Part shown: piece by piece, positions 41,674 to 51,020 of the stretch
Layout of the letters: each line of letters starts with the position of its first letter
Position numbering within the stretch: position 1 is the first letter of the stretch
Origin: Pseudomonadota bacterium
GTDB taxonomy: Bacteria > Pseudomonadota > Alphaproteobacteria > Rs-D84
Assembly: GCA_023402015.1 (NCBI GenBank)
Contig: JAEXCU010000013.1
Span: 62,001 to 126,000, forward strand
Reading direction: 5' to 3'
Length of the DNA stretch: 64,000 bases
Made by a program: the position numbers and the translations under genes
Notes under the pieces: generated by a model
Told to the model about the DNA's origin: nothing
What the model saw: the letters and a program-made list of their open reading frames with translations, nothing else
The model's database searches: none

Positions 41674-41740
41674 AAAATACTGATGTTTAATATCGGGCCA
41701 CATTTTGTGGTCCGATTTTTATAAAAGATAAGGGCACAAT

Positions 41741-42259
41741 ATGCTGACGAAAATAGATTTATGTTCAATGGCATTACTGAAATTGGGCGAAAAACCAATT
41801 CAATCTTTGATAGATGATAATGCCGCCGCGCAATTGGCACGAACGCTGTTTGACCCGGTTATGGATGCACTGATTGCATCACACCCATGGCGATTTGCGT
41901 GTAAATCGTATGATTTGATTAAAAATGCAGATGGTGATTTTTTGATACCGGCCGATTGCCTGCGCGTTGTGAAATGTAATGGCGAAATCATTGGCAACAG
42001 AATTGTGGCGCGCGACGATGCTATTACGATACTGGCCGTAAATCGCGTTCCGGTTGAATCATATCCGGGGTATTTTGTATCCCTGGCGGCAACCAAATTG
42101 GCGATGGAATTTTGTATTCCATTGATTGGTGAACAAACGGTATTTCGTATGTTGGCCGCATTATACGAAGATGAACTGCAATCTGCCAAATTCATAGACA
42201 GCACCACATCCGTTGCACGCGACATAGAAAACTTTTCATTAATTAACGCACGTTTTTAA
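41741..42259 (+). CDS. Tail tubular protein A (T7 gp11-like)
   Basis: 172 residues. LCSMALLKLGEKPIQSLIDD, ARTLFDPVMDALIASHPWRFA and the Cys/Tyr-poor helical end are typical of gp11-like head-tail gatekeeper proteins. It joins the portal to the tail tube. Confidence 0.8.
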   Translation: MLTKIDLCSMALLKLGEKPIQSLIDDNAAAQLARTLFDPVMDALIASHPWRFACKSYDLIKNADGDFLIPADCLRVVKCNGEIIGNRIVARDDAITILAVNRVPVESYPGYFVSLAATKLAMEFCIPLIGEQTVFRMLAALYEDELQSAKFIDSTTSVARDIENFSLINARF

Positions 42260-42270
42260 TGGGGGAAATC

Positions 42271-43986
42271 ATGGGAAATTTTATTAAAACACAAAATTCT
42301 TTTGCAGATGGCGAAGTGGCCCCGGAATTTTATGCCCGCGACAATATAAATGGATTATCCCGATTGGAAAATATGGACGTGCTGGCCGGTGGCGGATTAA
42401 AAAGACGCGCCGGTTTGGAACATGTTGCGGGTTTAAATTCTTATGCGCGCCTGATACCATTTTCTGTGGGCGAAGACGACGATTACCTGTTGGCATTGAC
42501 CGGCGGTCATATATTGGTTTTTCACGACGGCGTTCAAATCCAGGATATTTTATGCGTGTGGCCGGCGGCGGCATTGGACAACCTGCAATATGCCCAGCGT
42601 TTCGGTACAATGATATTTGTACATCCCGACTATCAGCCATATGTTTTGAAAAAAACAGGTTCGCAATTCACAATATCTAAATTTAATTTTGCGATAAATG
42701 AAAATGATATGTCGGTAAACATTCCGTTTATACGGTTTGATGACGCCAGTGGCATAAACATTACAATTTCGTCAAACAGTTTGGGTGGAAATTATGCAAC
42801 ATTTACAACCAACAAAGATTTTTGGACATCTGATAATGTTGGCACGCGATTGTTGTTATTAAACAAGCAATGGCGCATTGTGCAATATGTCAGTCCAACC
42901 GTCGTTTATGTATATTGTAATGGGCAATTCACAATACCGTCCGCCGCAGTGTCTGATTGGTCTGAATCCGCATTCAGTGAACGTCGTGGATGGCCATGCA
43001 GTATAACATTTCACCAAGACAGATTGGTTTTTGGCGGTTCGCGTTCATACCCCAGTGGTGTTTGGTTGTCCCAGGTGGGACGTCATGATAATTTCAGTGT
43101 CGGCACCGGTCTGGATGACGAGGCAATATTTATAACCCTGTTGTCGCAACAGCGCCAGCAGATTTGTACCGTGGTCAGCAGCGATAACCTGCAAATTCTG
43201 ACGTCTGTGGGTGAATGGGCAATTTCCAGTAAACCATTAACACCGTCTATGGTGGATATAAAACAACATACCGCCGTTGGCAGTGTGGCATCACGATATT
43301 TACCGCCCCAGAAAATAGAAGGCGCCACAGTTTTTATTTCAGGCAGTAAAAAAGACATACGCGAATTAAGTCTGGATGAACTGGGGGAAAATTATAATGC
43401 GTCTGATTTATGCAGTTTTGCGAAACACTTAATGCAAAATCCCATAGACATCGCATACAACCAACAACGGCGACAATTGTTTGTTGTAATGGCGTCTGGC
43501 GACATGGCGGTATTAAACCAAAATTCGTCATTGGGAATATCTGCATGGGGGTCATATAAAACCCAGGGCAATTTTAAATCCGTTGCGGTTATTGCGGGGG
43601 AAACATTTGTGGTGGTTGAACGCGGCGGCGAATTTGCATTGGAAAAATTTTCAGATTCGGCGTTAACAGATTCGGGCAACCGTGGTTTTTCGTTTGCCGC
43701 ATCGGCGTTGCCGCTGCGTGGGTCAGGGCATAATGCGTCATTAATGCGCATTCGCAAAATTACTGCGCGGGTAATAAATACAAAAACACTGTTTATAAAT
43801 GAAATGCGTGCGTCATTGCCAAATGAAATATATACACCTGATTTGCCGGGATTCAGCGGGGATGCAGGTATAAATTTACTGGGGTGTCAGCGCAACTGTA
43901 TCCAATCGCCATGGACAATCCAAAGCAGTGAACCATTACCGGCGACAGTACTGTCAATAACGGTGTATGGGTATTATATGGTTTAA
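42271..43986 (+). CDS. Tail tubular protein B (T7 gp12-like)
   Basis: About 571 residues from the ATG at 42271, which has GGGGGAAA 5' of it; an ATG at 42259 overlaps the previous stop. FADGEVAPEFYARDNINGLSRLENMDVLAGGGLKRRAG is the signature N-terminus, and VFGGSRSYPSGVWLSQVGRHDNF the conserved middle. It forms the tail nozzle. Confidence 0.84.
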   Translation: MGNFIKTQNSFADGEVAPEFYARDNINGLSRLENMDVLAGGGLKRRAGLEHVAGLNSYARLIPFSVGEDDDYLLALTGGHILVFHDGVQIQDILCVWPAAALDNLQYAQRFGTMIFVHPDYQPYVLKKTGSQFTISKFNFAINENDMSVNIPFIRFDDASGINITISSNSLGGNYATFTTNKDFWTSDNVGTRLLLLNKQWRIVQYVSPTVVYVYCNGQFTIPSAAVSDWSESAFSERRGWPCSITFHQDRLVFGGSRSYPSGVWLSQVGRHDNFSVGTGLDDEAIFITLLSQQRQQICTVVSSDNLQILTSVGEWAISSKPLTPSMVDIKQHTAVGSVASRYLPPQKIEGATVFISGSKKDIRELSLDELGENYNASDLCSFAKHLMQNPIDIAYNQQRRQLFVVMASGDMAVLNQNSSLGISAWGSYKTQGNFKSVAVIAGETFVVVERGGEFALEKFSDSALTDSGNRGFSFAASALPLRGSGHNASLMRIRKITARVINTKTLFINEMRASLPNEIYTPDLPGFSGDAGINLLGCQRNCIQSPWTIQSSEPLPATVLSITVYGYYMV

Positions 43987-44008
43987 TTTTTAACAATGGG
44001 GGAAAAAT

Positions 44009-44356
44009 ATGGGACAAATTGTTTCGGATGTAACATCCATTTTGGATTATAAAAAAGAAAAGAAAGAGGCCAAAAACGAAAGACAAAAAATCTTGGCTGA
44101 AATGGCGGAAAATGAAAAGACAAAAACCAACCTGGTGAAAAAGGCTTTGGCGGCACAACGTGCCAAATATGGTGCGTCGGGGATGTCAAACCGCGGCATG
44201 ACCGAAGGCGCCGTTTTAAAACGTTTAAAGAACGAAACAGAACAACCGTACAATGAAAAACGAAATGCCAGTTTGGAAAAATTAAGAAAAATAAAAGTAA
44301 ATAAACCAAATCTATTGAAATCTTTGTTAAGCAGATTTGACGATTTGGTCGGTTGA
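44009..44356 (+). CDS. Internal virion protein-like (gp14-type) small protein
   Basis: 115 residues, highly charged and helical (KKEKKEAKNERQKILAEMAENEK), with KYGASGMSNRGMTEGAVLKRLKNETE resembling the glycine/serine hinge of T7 gp14-like ejection proteins. It is short; gp15/gp16-type large ejection proteins are absent. Confidence 0.6.
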   Translation: MGQIVSDVTSILDYKKEKKEAKNERQKILAEMAENEKTKTNLVKKALAAQRAKYGASGMSNRGMTEGAVLKRLKNETEQPYNEKRNASLEKLRKIKVNKPNLLKSLLSRFDDLVG

Positions 44357-44371
44357 TATAGGGGCACAGAT

Positions 44372-44920
44372 ATGCATAAAATTTCATATACCGGTGATGG
44401 CGAAACGAATGAATACCTGTTTGCTTTTCCATTTTTTCAGACGGGCGATGTGCGCGTTGCATTGAATAATGTTGTTCAGGATGCATCCAAATACAGTGTG
44501 ATTGCCAACGAAGATTTTACCGGCGGCACCGTGGTTTTTCCGGCCCCGGTTGATACAGGCATTCAGATTGATATCTTTCGCCAGGTGTCTTTGACCCGTG
44601 TTGTTGATTATCAACCCACCGCCAAGATTGATCCAGAAAATCTGAACAGCGATTTTAATTTTTTATTGGCGGCGTTTCAGGACCTGCATGCGGTTGATAT
44701 AGACCTGGCCGAATGGGCGAATACACACGACAATGTGTTATCTTTTCTGCAATATAATTTACAGGTAATACAAGATAAACTGTCGGGTGGGTCGGTTATG
44801 GGGCTGTATCGTAATTTATTAACTGTGTTGGACAGTGCGTTGCCCACGTTGATAAATGATTATGGTTCCATTAACGAACCGGCGCCGGGTGAAAACAGTG
44901 ATGACTACGGCGTTTTATAA
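44372..44920 (+). CDS. Tail-fibre protein, N-terminal (T7 gp17-type) domain only
   Basis: 182 residues. YTGDGETNEYLFAFPFFQTGDVRVALNN, FRQVSLTRVVDYQP and DLHAVDIDLAEW fit the Phage_T7_tail N-terminal domain that attaches the fibre to the tail. The receptor-binding C-terminal half is missing. A separate fibre may be encoded elsewhere, or the adaptor has lost its tip. It overlaps the terminase start by 20 bp. Confidence 0.75.
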   Translation: MHKISYTGDGETNEYLFAFPFFQTGDVRVALNNVVQDASKYSVIANEDFTGGTVVFPAPVDTGIQIDIFRQVSLTRVVDYQPTAKIDPENLNSDFNFLLAAFQDLHAVDIDLAEWANTHDNVLSFLQYNLQVIQDKLSGGSVMGLYRNLLTVLDSALPTLINDYGSINEPAPGENSDDYGVL

Positions 44921-45503
44921 TTTCTTGGATGAATGGAATGCATTGATTGGCATGAAAACGCCGGAACACCACCGTAAAATAATGGAATTTTTGGTGGCAA
45001 CGTTAAATGATGCGCCGCATCGTGGGTTGCTGATGGCGTTTCGTCATTCGGGAAAATCAACCGTTGTGGGAATCTTTGCGGCATGCGTGTTATATTTGCA
45101 TCCGGAAACCAGAATATTAATTCTGTCCGCGGAAAGCCGTTTGGCTGCACGCATGGTTGCGCATATTCGTCATATTTTGGAAAACCATCCGCGATGCAGT
45201 GAAATGGTTCCCACAATAAAAAAAGAATGGGCGTCAGGACGCATCACAATCAATCGGCCGATTGGAATTCGCGAACCGTCCGTCGTATGCCAGGGTGTAC
45301 ATGGAAATATAACCGGTTTGCGCGCGGATTTAATTATTTGCGATGACGTAGAGGTTCCAAATACAACCAATACGGCACAAAAACGGGAAAACCTGCGGGA
45401 AAGGTTGCGGGAATTGGATTTTATATTATCACCCACCGGCACAATGATTTACATTGGTACGCCGCACACAACAGATACGATTTATCGTACAACGGAAAAG
45501 TAA
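44901..45503 (+). CDS. Terminase large subunit, ATPase half (gene interrupted)
   Basis: 200 residues from the ATG at 44901. Walker-A-like FRHSGKSTVVG, LILSAESRLAARMVAHIR, and Walker B LIICDDVE with the coupling motif IYIGTPHTTDT. The frame stops at TAA (45501-45503) inside the dnaB block. The nuclease half continues at 48885 in a frame that would read on from the shared ACG codon, so the ancestral gene was one terminase. It can hydrolyse ATP in principle but lacks the nuclease. Confidence 0.88.
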   Translation: MTTAFYNFLDEWNALIGMKTPEHHRKIMEFLVATLNDAPHRGLLMAFRHSGKSTVVGIFAACVLYLHPETRILILSAESRLAARMVAHIRHILENHPRCSEMVPTIKKEWASGRITINRPIGIREPSVVCQGVHGNITGLRADLIICDDVEVPNTTNTAQKRENLRERLRELDFILSPTGTMIYIGTPHTTDTIYRTTEK

Positions 45504-46184
45504 TTAAATTGATGTCGGTGCATCCGGTGCGTTGTCCGTGTCATACTGATCGCGGGTGCTGATAAATGTGCGCAGTTTGCCCAACAATTCTGTGCCTGCG
45601 TCGCCAAACATCGGCAGGTATGTTTCATATTCGGGCATGTCTGCCTGTAATTGCGCGCGCGCGCGTTCGGACAGTGGCTGATTTAACATATCACTGGCAA
45701 CCTTCCACAGGAAATATGCCCGGTATGTTTTGGTGATGATTGACCATTTATCCAACAGGTCCGGTCGTTCCGCCAATGCGGCGCGTATTGCGACAATCCA
45801 TTCATCGCCAAATTTTTTAATAACGGGTAATTCCTGGATTTGGTCCAGGCCTGCCTGGTCGGGGGTAAATGCGTTAATACCGTTTTCCAATTCAGTCCAT
45901 TCAGACGGCAATAATGGTACCGTTGCAACGGTTTCGGCCATCATGCCACCATATGGCAATAAATCGCGGTCAATGCTGTTCATTGGGGTTTTGCCACTGC
46001 GCAGGTTTGCAATGTGTTGAACCAAACTTTTGCCCGTGGGCAATTGTGATATTTCGTGCAGAACGTCATCATCCGCTTCGCCAATAAATATTTCATTAAC
46101 AGCGGCCCAACCGCCAAATATAACGTGTTCTTGACGATACAGGTTTAATAATTTTTGTGCGACAACGCTGGCTTTTGGTTTCAT
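45504..46184 (-). CDS. Hypothetical protein in the terminase insertion
   Basis: 226 residues, soluble, helical (VAQKLLNLYRQEHVIFGGWAAVNEIF, KWSIITKTYRAYFLWKVASDML). No known motif. The stop codon lies 9 bp from the left border of the insertion. 33 bp downstream of the double-HTH gene, probably same operon. Confidence 0.55.
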   Translation of the reverse strand: MKPKASVVAQKLLNLYRQEHVIFGGWAAVNEIFIGEADDDVLHEISQLPTGKSLVQHIANLRSGKTPMNSIDRDLLPYGGMMAETVATVPLLPSEWTELENGINAFTPDQAGLDQIQELPVIKKFGDEWIVAIRAALAERPDLLDKWSIITKTYRAYFLWKVASDMLNQPLSERARAQLQADMPEYETYLPMFGDAGTELLGKLRTFISTRDQYDTDNAPDAPTSI

Positions 46185-46217
46185 TTCACAGTCCCCCCGG
46201 TTGTGATGACGAACGAA

Positions 46218-47225
46218 TTATTCCATAACAATCATGATAACCTTGTGCATGGTGCGGCCGATAATTTTTTCTTCGGGTGAAGATACCTGGCCGTACAGTT
46301 TGCCCTTGGAATCTGCACGCACACTGACAATTTGTGCGGTGGCGGTATCATTGGAATCCAAAGAATTAAAATCTGTATCAATGCAAACGGCCAAATCACC
46401 AACGACCGGCGCAATGTTCGCGTCCGCAAATACATATGATTTTTCAGGAATAAATCCGCCCATTCTTTTGGTGTTTGGAACAACGGCATAAATACCCTGG
46501 CGGCCTTCCAGTGTTAAGGGTGCCACAATCATTGTTTTGTCAGATTTTTTGAAACTGATTGCTTTGCCAGATGGAACACCGAACACAGGCACCAATTTTT
46601 TACGTGCACTGTCGTATAATTTTGCGCCATACAAACTGCTGTGCATGTCAATGCCAGACAATGGATTGCCCGGAATCAGAACGGATTTTACGCGTTCTTT
46701 GACCTTGTTAATTTGTTTATTTAAATCACCAGATTTATACAGGGTTGCAATTTTATCAAACAATGCATCAACACTGTATGCAAAGGATTTTGCCAATGGT
46801 TCAATTTCATTTTGGTAAACTTCGCGTTGGCCAACCTCTATCTTGTGATAAACGGACAGGGTCATGCCGGCGTCTTTGGCCGCCTGGGCAATTGTTTTGC
46901 CGGTTTGTTGACGGATTTTGCGCAGGCCACTGCCGAATATTTTCAGGCCGCTGTCTTCGTTATCATTCATACGGCGTTTGATTTCGTTTTGCCATTGATT
47001 TGCAACATCGTCAGATTCTTTGATAAATATATCGGATAATTTGCAACCCAAAATATTGCAGATATTCAGCAATTGTTTTTGGTTCAGACGACGTACGCCT
47101 TTTTCAATTTTGGATACCGCAGACAAAGACAAATTGGATTGACGGGCCAATTCGGTCATTTTCATGCCCGCCGCCAAACGAATATTTCTGATGTTATTTG
47201 GGAAAATTATTTCTTCTTGGGCCAT
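46218..47225 (-). CDS. Regulator with two Xre HTH domains and an S24-like C-terminal domain
   Basis: 335 residues. HTH 1 at about 12-68 (MKMTELARQSNLSLSAVSKIEKGVRR), HTH 2 at about 98-152 (KTIAQAAKDAGMTLSVYHKIEVGQRE), then a beta-rich S24/LexA-like domain (GFIPEKSYVFADANIAPVVGDLAVC). The catalytic Ser that precedes the MxP..GD stretch in true S24 peptidases is a Gly here, so self-cleavage is unlikely. It may control dnaB, the 45504 gene or the phage cluster. No clear homologue name is offered. Confidence 0.72.
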   Translation of the reverse strand: MAQEEIIFPNNIRNIRLAAGMKMTELARQSNLSLSAVSKIEKGVRRLNQKQLLNICNILGCKLSDIFIKESDDVANQWQNEIKRRMNDNEDSGLKIFGSGLRKIRQQTGKTIAQAAKDAGMTLSVYHKIEVGQREVYQNEIEPLAKSFAYSVDALFDKIATLYKSGDLNKQINKVKERVKSVLIPGNPLSGIDMHSSLYGAKLYDSARKKLVPVFGVPSGKAISFKKSDKTMIVAPLTLEGRQGIYAVVPNTKRMGGFIPEKSYVFADANIAPVVGDLAVCIDTDFNSLDSNDTATAQIVSVRADSKGKLYGQVSSPEEKIIGRTMHKVIMIVME

Positions 47226-47290
47226 CGCACAACTCCTGTACTATCTTGACAAAATATTAGTCAATTTTTATATGCTTGGCAAGAAAATAA

Positions 47291-48847
47291 TTACAAACCA
47301 ATGTCGTCGGGAATTGCGTTGGCGTCAATAATTTCTGGTGCAAAATCGCCATCAGATGGTGAATTGTTCTGTGCGCCAGAATTTGTAAATCCACCGGAAG
47401 GATTGATTTCAATTTCATCCAGATTGTCAAACAAACTGTAATCGCCAAAGAACGCCAAATGAACACTTTCGGGACGGCCATGTCGGTTTTTTCCGATGAT
47501 AACATCCGCCTTGCCACGGGCGCGTTCCAGACGTTTTTGATAACTTTCCTGGATTTTATCGTTGGTGTTGCCCGACAATCGTTGGGACGGATCGCGATTT
47601 TCCAAATAGTATTCTTCGCGGTACGTGAACATAACAATGTCGGCGTCCTGTTCAATAGACCCCGATTCACGCAAATCGGCCAGTTGCGGACGTTTGTCAT
47701 CGCGGGATTCAACGCTGCGCGACAACTGGGACAGGGCGATAACCGGCACATCCAATTCTTTGGCCAGCATTTTCAGACCACGTGTGATTTCGGAAATTTC
47801 CTGGACACGGTTATCATTGCGCCGGCCACCGGGCGACGTCATTAATTGCAGATAATCAATTACGATTAATGCAATACCGCCCGCCTTGCGCGCCAGACGA
47901 CGTGCACGCGTGCGCATCATGGGAACGGACATACCGGGGGTGTCGTCAATGAACAGTGGGACCTTGCTGATGGCGGCACTGTATTGCGACATTTTTAAAA
48001 AATCTTCGTCTGTCAATGTGCCTTCACGCATGGCCGATGCCGGAATTTTTGACTGCGATGCCAAAACACGCGCGGCCAATTGCGATGCAGACATTTCCAA
48101 ACTGAAAAATGCGACGGCGCCTTTGTATTTTTCATTGGCGCGTCCGTACAGAATTGCATTTGCGGCATTAAACGCAATATTCATCGCCAGGGTTGTTTTA
48201 CCCATTGCGGGACGACCGGCGATGATAATTAAATCACTGTGGTGCAGACCGCTGATGGATTTGTCCAACGCGTTTAATCCGGTGGTCAGACCGGATAATT
48301 TTCCGTCGGCCTTGTATGCGATTTCTGCCTCTTGTAATGCGGATTGTAATGCGGTTGCAATTGACGACACTTCGCGTTCAGATGTACCCGATGTCGCCAT
48401 TTCAAACAGTTGTTGTTCCGCCAATTCAATTTGGCGCGAAACAGGATTGTCCAAATCTTCTATGAATGCAGAATCAGTTATTGATTGCCCCAGGTTGATT
48501 AAATCGCGCCGTAATGCGTTTTCATAAACAATACGGCCATATTGTTCAACATTAACAACCGTTGCACCCGCACCAGATAATTGCGTCAGATAATCAACAC
48601 CGCCAACAGATTCCAATGTTCCCTGTTGGTCCAGATAATTTTTCGCCGTGATTATATCAAACGGAATACCTGCGGCAAATTGGCGTTCGGCCAATTTATA
48701 AATTTCTTGGTGCGCAGGATGGGAAAAATGTTCCGGTTTCAGGAATTCAGCAACGCGTTCCAGCGCGCGGTTATTCATCAATACCGCGGCCAGGACGGCC
48801 TGTTCTGCTTCCAGATTTGTTGGCAAAGTTTTGGGAGTAAAGTCCAT
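47291..48847 (-). CDS. dnaB: Replicative DNA helicase DnaB
   Basis: 518 residues from the ATG at 48847 (MDFTPKTLPTNLEAEQ). N-terminal DnaB domain, Walker A GRPAMGKTTLA, IVIDYLQLM, and the RecA-type motifs ALSQLSRSVE and GSIEQDADIVMF. This is full-length and of cellular alphaproteobacterial type, not a short phage helicase. Its promoter (TTGAAA, 16-bp spacer, TACTAT) lies within the right end of the insertion. It has PriA as a partner at 25.6 kb. Whether a second dnaB exists in the genome decides if this is the essential copy. Confidence 0.93.
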   Translation of the reverse strand: MDFTPKTLPTNLEAEQAVLAAVLMNNRALERVAEFLKPEHFSHPAHQEIYKLAERQFAAGIPFDIITAKNYLDQQGTLESVGGVDYLTQLSGAGATVVNVEQYGRIVYENALRRDLINLGQSITDSAFIEDLDNPVSRQIELAEQQLFEMATSGTSEREVSSIATALQSALQEAEIAYKADGKLSGLTTGLNALDKSISGLHHSDLIIIAGRPAMGKTTLAMNIAFNAANAILYGRANEKYKGAVAFFSLEMSASQLAARVLASQSKIPASAMREGTLTDEDFLKMSQYSAAISKVPLFIDDTPGMSVPMMRTRARRLARKAGGIALIVIDYLQLMTSPGGRRNDNRVQEISEITRGLKMLAKELDVPVIALSQLSRSVESRDDKRPQLADLRESGSIEQDADIVMFTYREEYYLENRDPSQRLSGNTNDKIQESYQKRLERARGKADVIIGKNRHGRPESVHLAFFGDYSLFDNLDEIEINPSGGFTNSGAQNNSPSDGDFAPEIIDANAIPDDIGL

Positions 48848-49694
48848 GTCAGATATAGTATATAAAAATTTTGCTTTTTCAACGCCTTTTTTGCATGGAT
48901 ATCGTGAATTAAGAATTCCGATTGTGGATGCCAATGGTGTGCCCGCGTGGCCGGATGTTTATCCGATTTCACGAATAGAAATGTTGCGTGAAACGGTTGG
49001 GCCGCGGCACTTTTCATCCCAGATGATGTTGGAATTCGTATCCATGGACCGGGCGCGGTTGGACCCGGATGCGTTGCACATGTATAATGCGGATTTTGAT
49101 GCGCGCACGGCAAAAATTGGTGATAACCAAATTACCAGCGTGGTGGTGTATTGGGACCCGTCCACGGGACGCGCAGGACGCGACGGCAGTGTTTGCGTAT
49201 TGCTGTATCGTGATGACCATGCGCGACGCGCATTCATTCACGATGTTGTATATCTGACCGTGTCAGACGGTGAACTGCACCCATTGGCGCGGCAATGCGA
49301 AATGATATTGGATTTTATGCGCCGTCATGGTGTGGGGCGAATTATCATTGAGACAAACGGTATCGGAAACGCGTTGCCTGAAATTATGCGCGATGTCGCA
49401 ACGCGCCGTGGCGCGGGTATTAATGTCCAGAAAATCACAAATAATAAAAATAAACAGACGCGAATCCTGGATGCGATTGAACCCGTGCTGACCACCGGGC
49501 GCCTGTATGCGCATGCGCGCGTTCAACATACACCATTACTGGCAGAAATGCTGGGGTGGTGCCCGATTGGGACCACCGGCCATGACGACGGATTGGATGC
49601 ATTGGCCGGTGCAATAACGGCCGTGCCAACGCCCGTTCGCCCATTGGGTGGGCGTGTTCGCCCCATAATGGCAAATACAAATTTTACCATTTAA
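48846..49694 (+). CDS. Terminase large subunit, nuclease half (gene interrupted)
   Basis: 282 residues from the ATG at 48846; a TTG at 48831 is also in frame. Both starts lie inside the inserted block and overlap the dnaB start codon on the other strand, so translation may be accidental. The terminase part begins at 48885 (PFLHGYREL). VVVYWDPSTGRAGRDG, IIIETNGIGNAL and GHDDGLDALAGAI supply the acidic residues of the RNase-H-like nuclease domain. Confidence 0.86.
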   Translation: MSDIVYKNFAFSTPFLHGYRELRIPIVDANGVPAWPDVYPISRIEMLRETVGPRHFSSQMMLEFVSMDRARLDPDALHMYNADFDARTAKIGDNQITSVVVYWDPSTGRAGRDGSVCVLLYRDDHARRAFIHDVVYLTVSDGELHPLARQCEMILDFMRRHGVGRIIIETNGIGNALPEIMRDVATRRGAGINVQKITNNKNKQTRILDAIEPVLTTGRLYAHARVQHTPLLAEMLGWCPIGTTGHDDGLDALAGAITAVPTPVRPLGGRVRPIMANTNFTI

Positions 49695-49777
49695 AGATTT
49701 GTTCAGATATTTCATATGGAAAATATCTGCCACAAAAATTATGCGAAATAAATTTGCAAAGAAAAAAGGATTTAATT

Positions 49778-51010
49778 ATGCAAACAGATTTAAATAATTT
49801 GCAGCAAATGTATCGTCGTGCGCTGGATGCGCGTTCGCCGTGGCTGGCCCGGTGGGACAGTGCAAAAAAATACACCATGCCAACCGCCGATGATGATTTG
49901 GCGGTTTTGTTTGACGCGACCGCGGCAGACGCGGTTGATAACCTGGCCGCGTCAATGTATTCATTGCTGACCCCGCCGGAATCATTATGGTTGAATCTGG
50001 TGCCGGAAAGTGATGCGTCGCCCGACGCCGCCACGGCAACGGGGGCACTGCGTGCGAACATAAACGATTCAAATTTTTATACGACAATTCATCAATGCTA
50101 TCTGGATTTGGTGGTTTTGGGTACGGCATGTTTATTCATGTCGGAAAACCCAATTGGTGGTGCGTCTGCGTTTTCTTTTACCGCAATTCCGATGACGGAT
50201 ATCGCAATTCTGCCGGGGGCGGTTTTTCATACCACGTCCATGCCGGCGCGCGATGTTATGGAAAAATATCCCACATGGACACCACCGGCGGATTTACGCG
50301 ATAAAATAAAAAAAGACCCCGATACCCCGCTGCGTTTGGTGCAAAGTTTGGTTAATACGGAATTTACCGCGTGGTTGGATGTGGGTGGGAATATACAAAA
50401 CAATATTGTGTCGCGTGGAACGTTTGAAACCAATCCGTATTTAATATTTCGCTGGTCGCTGGCCAGTGGTGAAATATACGGGCGCAGTCCGGTTATGCGG
50501 GCATTACCCGATATTAAAACCGCAAACAAAGTCGTTGAATTGGTGTTAAAAAACGCAACCATTGCCGTTTCCGGCATATGGCAGGCCGATGACGACGGTG
50601 TAATAAACCTGGCAAATATAAACCTGACGCCGGGTGCAATTATACCCAAGGCCGTTGGTTCATCGGGCCTGACCCCGCTGTCCGCCGGGGCCGATTTTGA
50701 TGTTTCCCAGATAATATTAACAGACCTGCGCGATAGAATCAGACACGCATTGTTGGCGGACCGTTTGGGATTGTTGAGTGAAAAAGAAATGACGGCGACC
50801 GAAATAATGGCGCGCAACGCCGATATGATGCGCATATTGGGTGCAACGTACGGACGACTGTTGCATGAATTTATCCGACCATTATGCGAACGCGGATTAC
50901 AAATTTTATCGCGTCGCGGTGTTATTCCAAAAATATCACTGCATGGCGATGCGGAATTAAAATATATTGCGCCGATTGCCCAAATGGCCGCGGCAGAAAA
51001 TGTTATATAG
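49778..51010 (+). CDS. Portal (head-to-tail connector) protein, T7 gp8-like
   Basis: 410 residues from the ATG at 49778 (AAAAGGA); an ATG at 49754 lacks a ribosome-binding site. LNNLQQMYRRALDARSPWLARWD, TPPESLWLNLVPE and LFRWS-like ILFRWSLASGEIYGRSPVMRALPDIK are family features. In T7-like phages the portal comes before scaffold; here it follows the terminase, a circular permutation of that order. Confidence 0.85.
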   Translation: MQTDLNNLQQMYRRALDARSPWLARWDSAKKYTMPTADDDLAVLFDATAADAVDNLAASMYSLLTPPESLWLNLVPESDASPDAATATGALRANINDSNFYTTIHQCYLDLVVLGTACLFMSENPIGGASAFSFTAIPMTDIAILPGAVFHTTSMPARDVMEKYPTWTPPADLRDKIKKDPDTPLRLVQSLVNTEFTAWLDVGGNIQNNIVSRGTFETNPYLIFRWSLASGEIYGRSPVMRALPDIKTANKVVELVLKNATIAVSGIWQADDDGVINLANINLTPGAIIPKAVGSSGLTPLSAGADFDVSQIILTDLRDRIRHALLADRLGLLSEKEMTATEIMARNADMMRILGATYGRLLHEFIRPLCERGLQILSRRGVIPKISLHGDAELKYIAPIAQMAAAENVI

Positions 51011-51020
51011 GGGTAAAATC

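Larger units (their letters stand above)
45495..48884. other. Insertion of about 3.39 kb (unknown gene, double-HTH regulator, dnaB) in the terminase gene
   Basis: CAACG occurs at both borders (45490-45494 and 48880-48884). Removing one copy and the interval restores the reading ...DTIYRTT|PFLHGYREL... without frameshift. The ends inside the repeats read GAAAAGTAATTAAATT (left) and, reverse-complemented, GAAAAAGCAAAATTTT (right), a weak terminal inverted repeat. No transposase or recombinase lies inside. All three genes are on the minus strand. Confidence 0.7.

Noticed and set aside
45495..48884. The dnaB block as host chromosome and the phage genes on either side as one prophage integrated by site-specific recombination
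   Set aside because: Normal integration would leave the terminase halves at the outer ends of the prophage, not facing each other across 3.4 kb; the order here fits insertion of the block into the terminase.
48831..48884. TTG/ATG starts of the nuclease-half frame as an evolved new gene start
   Set aside because: They lie within the dnaB promoter and start region and code for residues foreign to terminases, so they may be accidental; kept only as a possible translation start.
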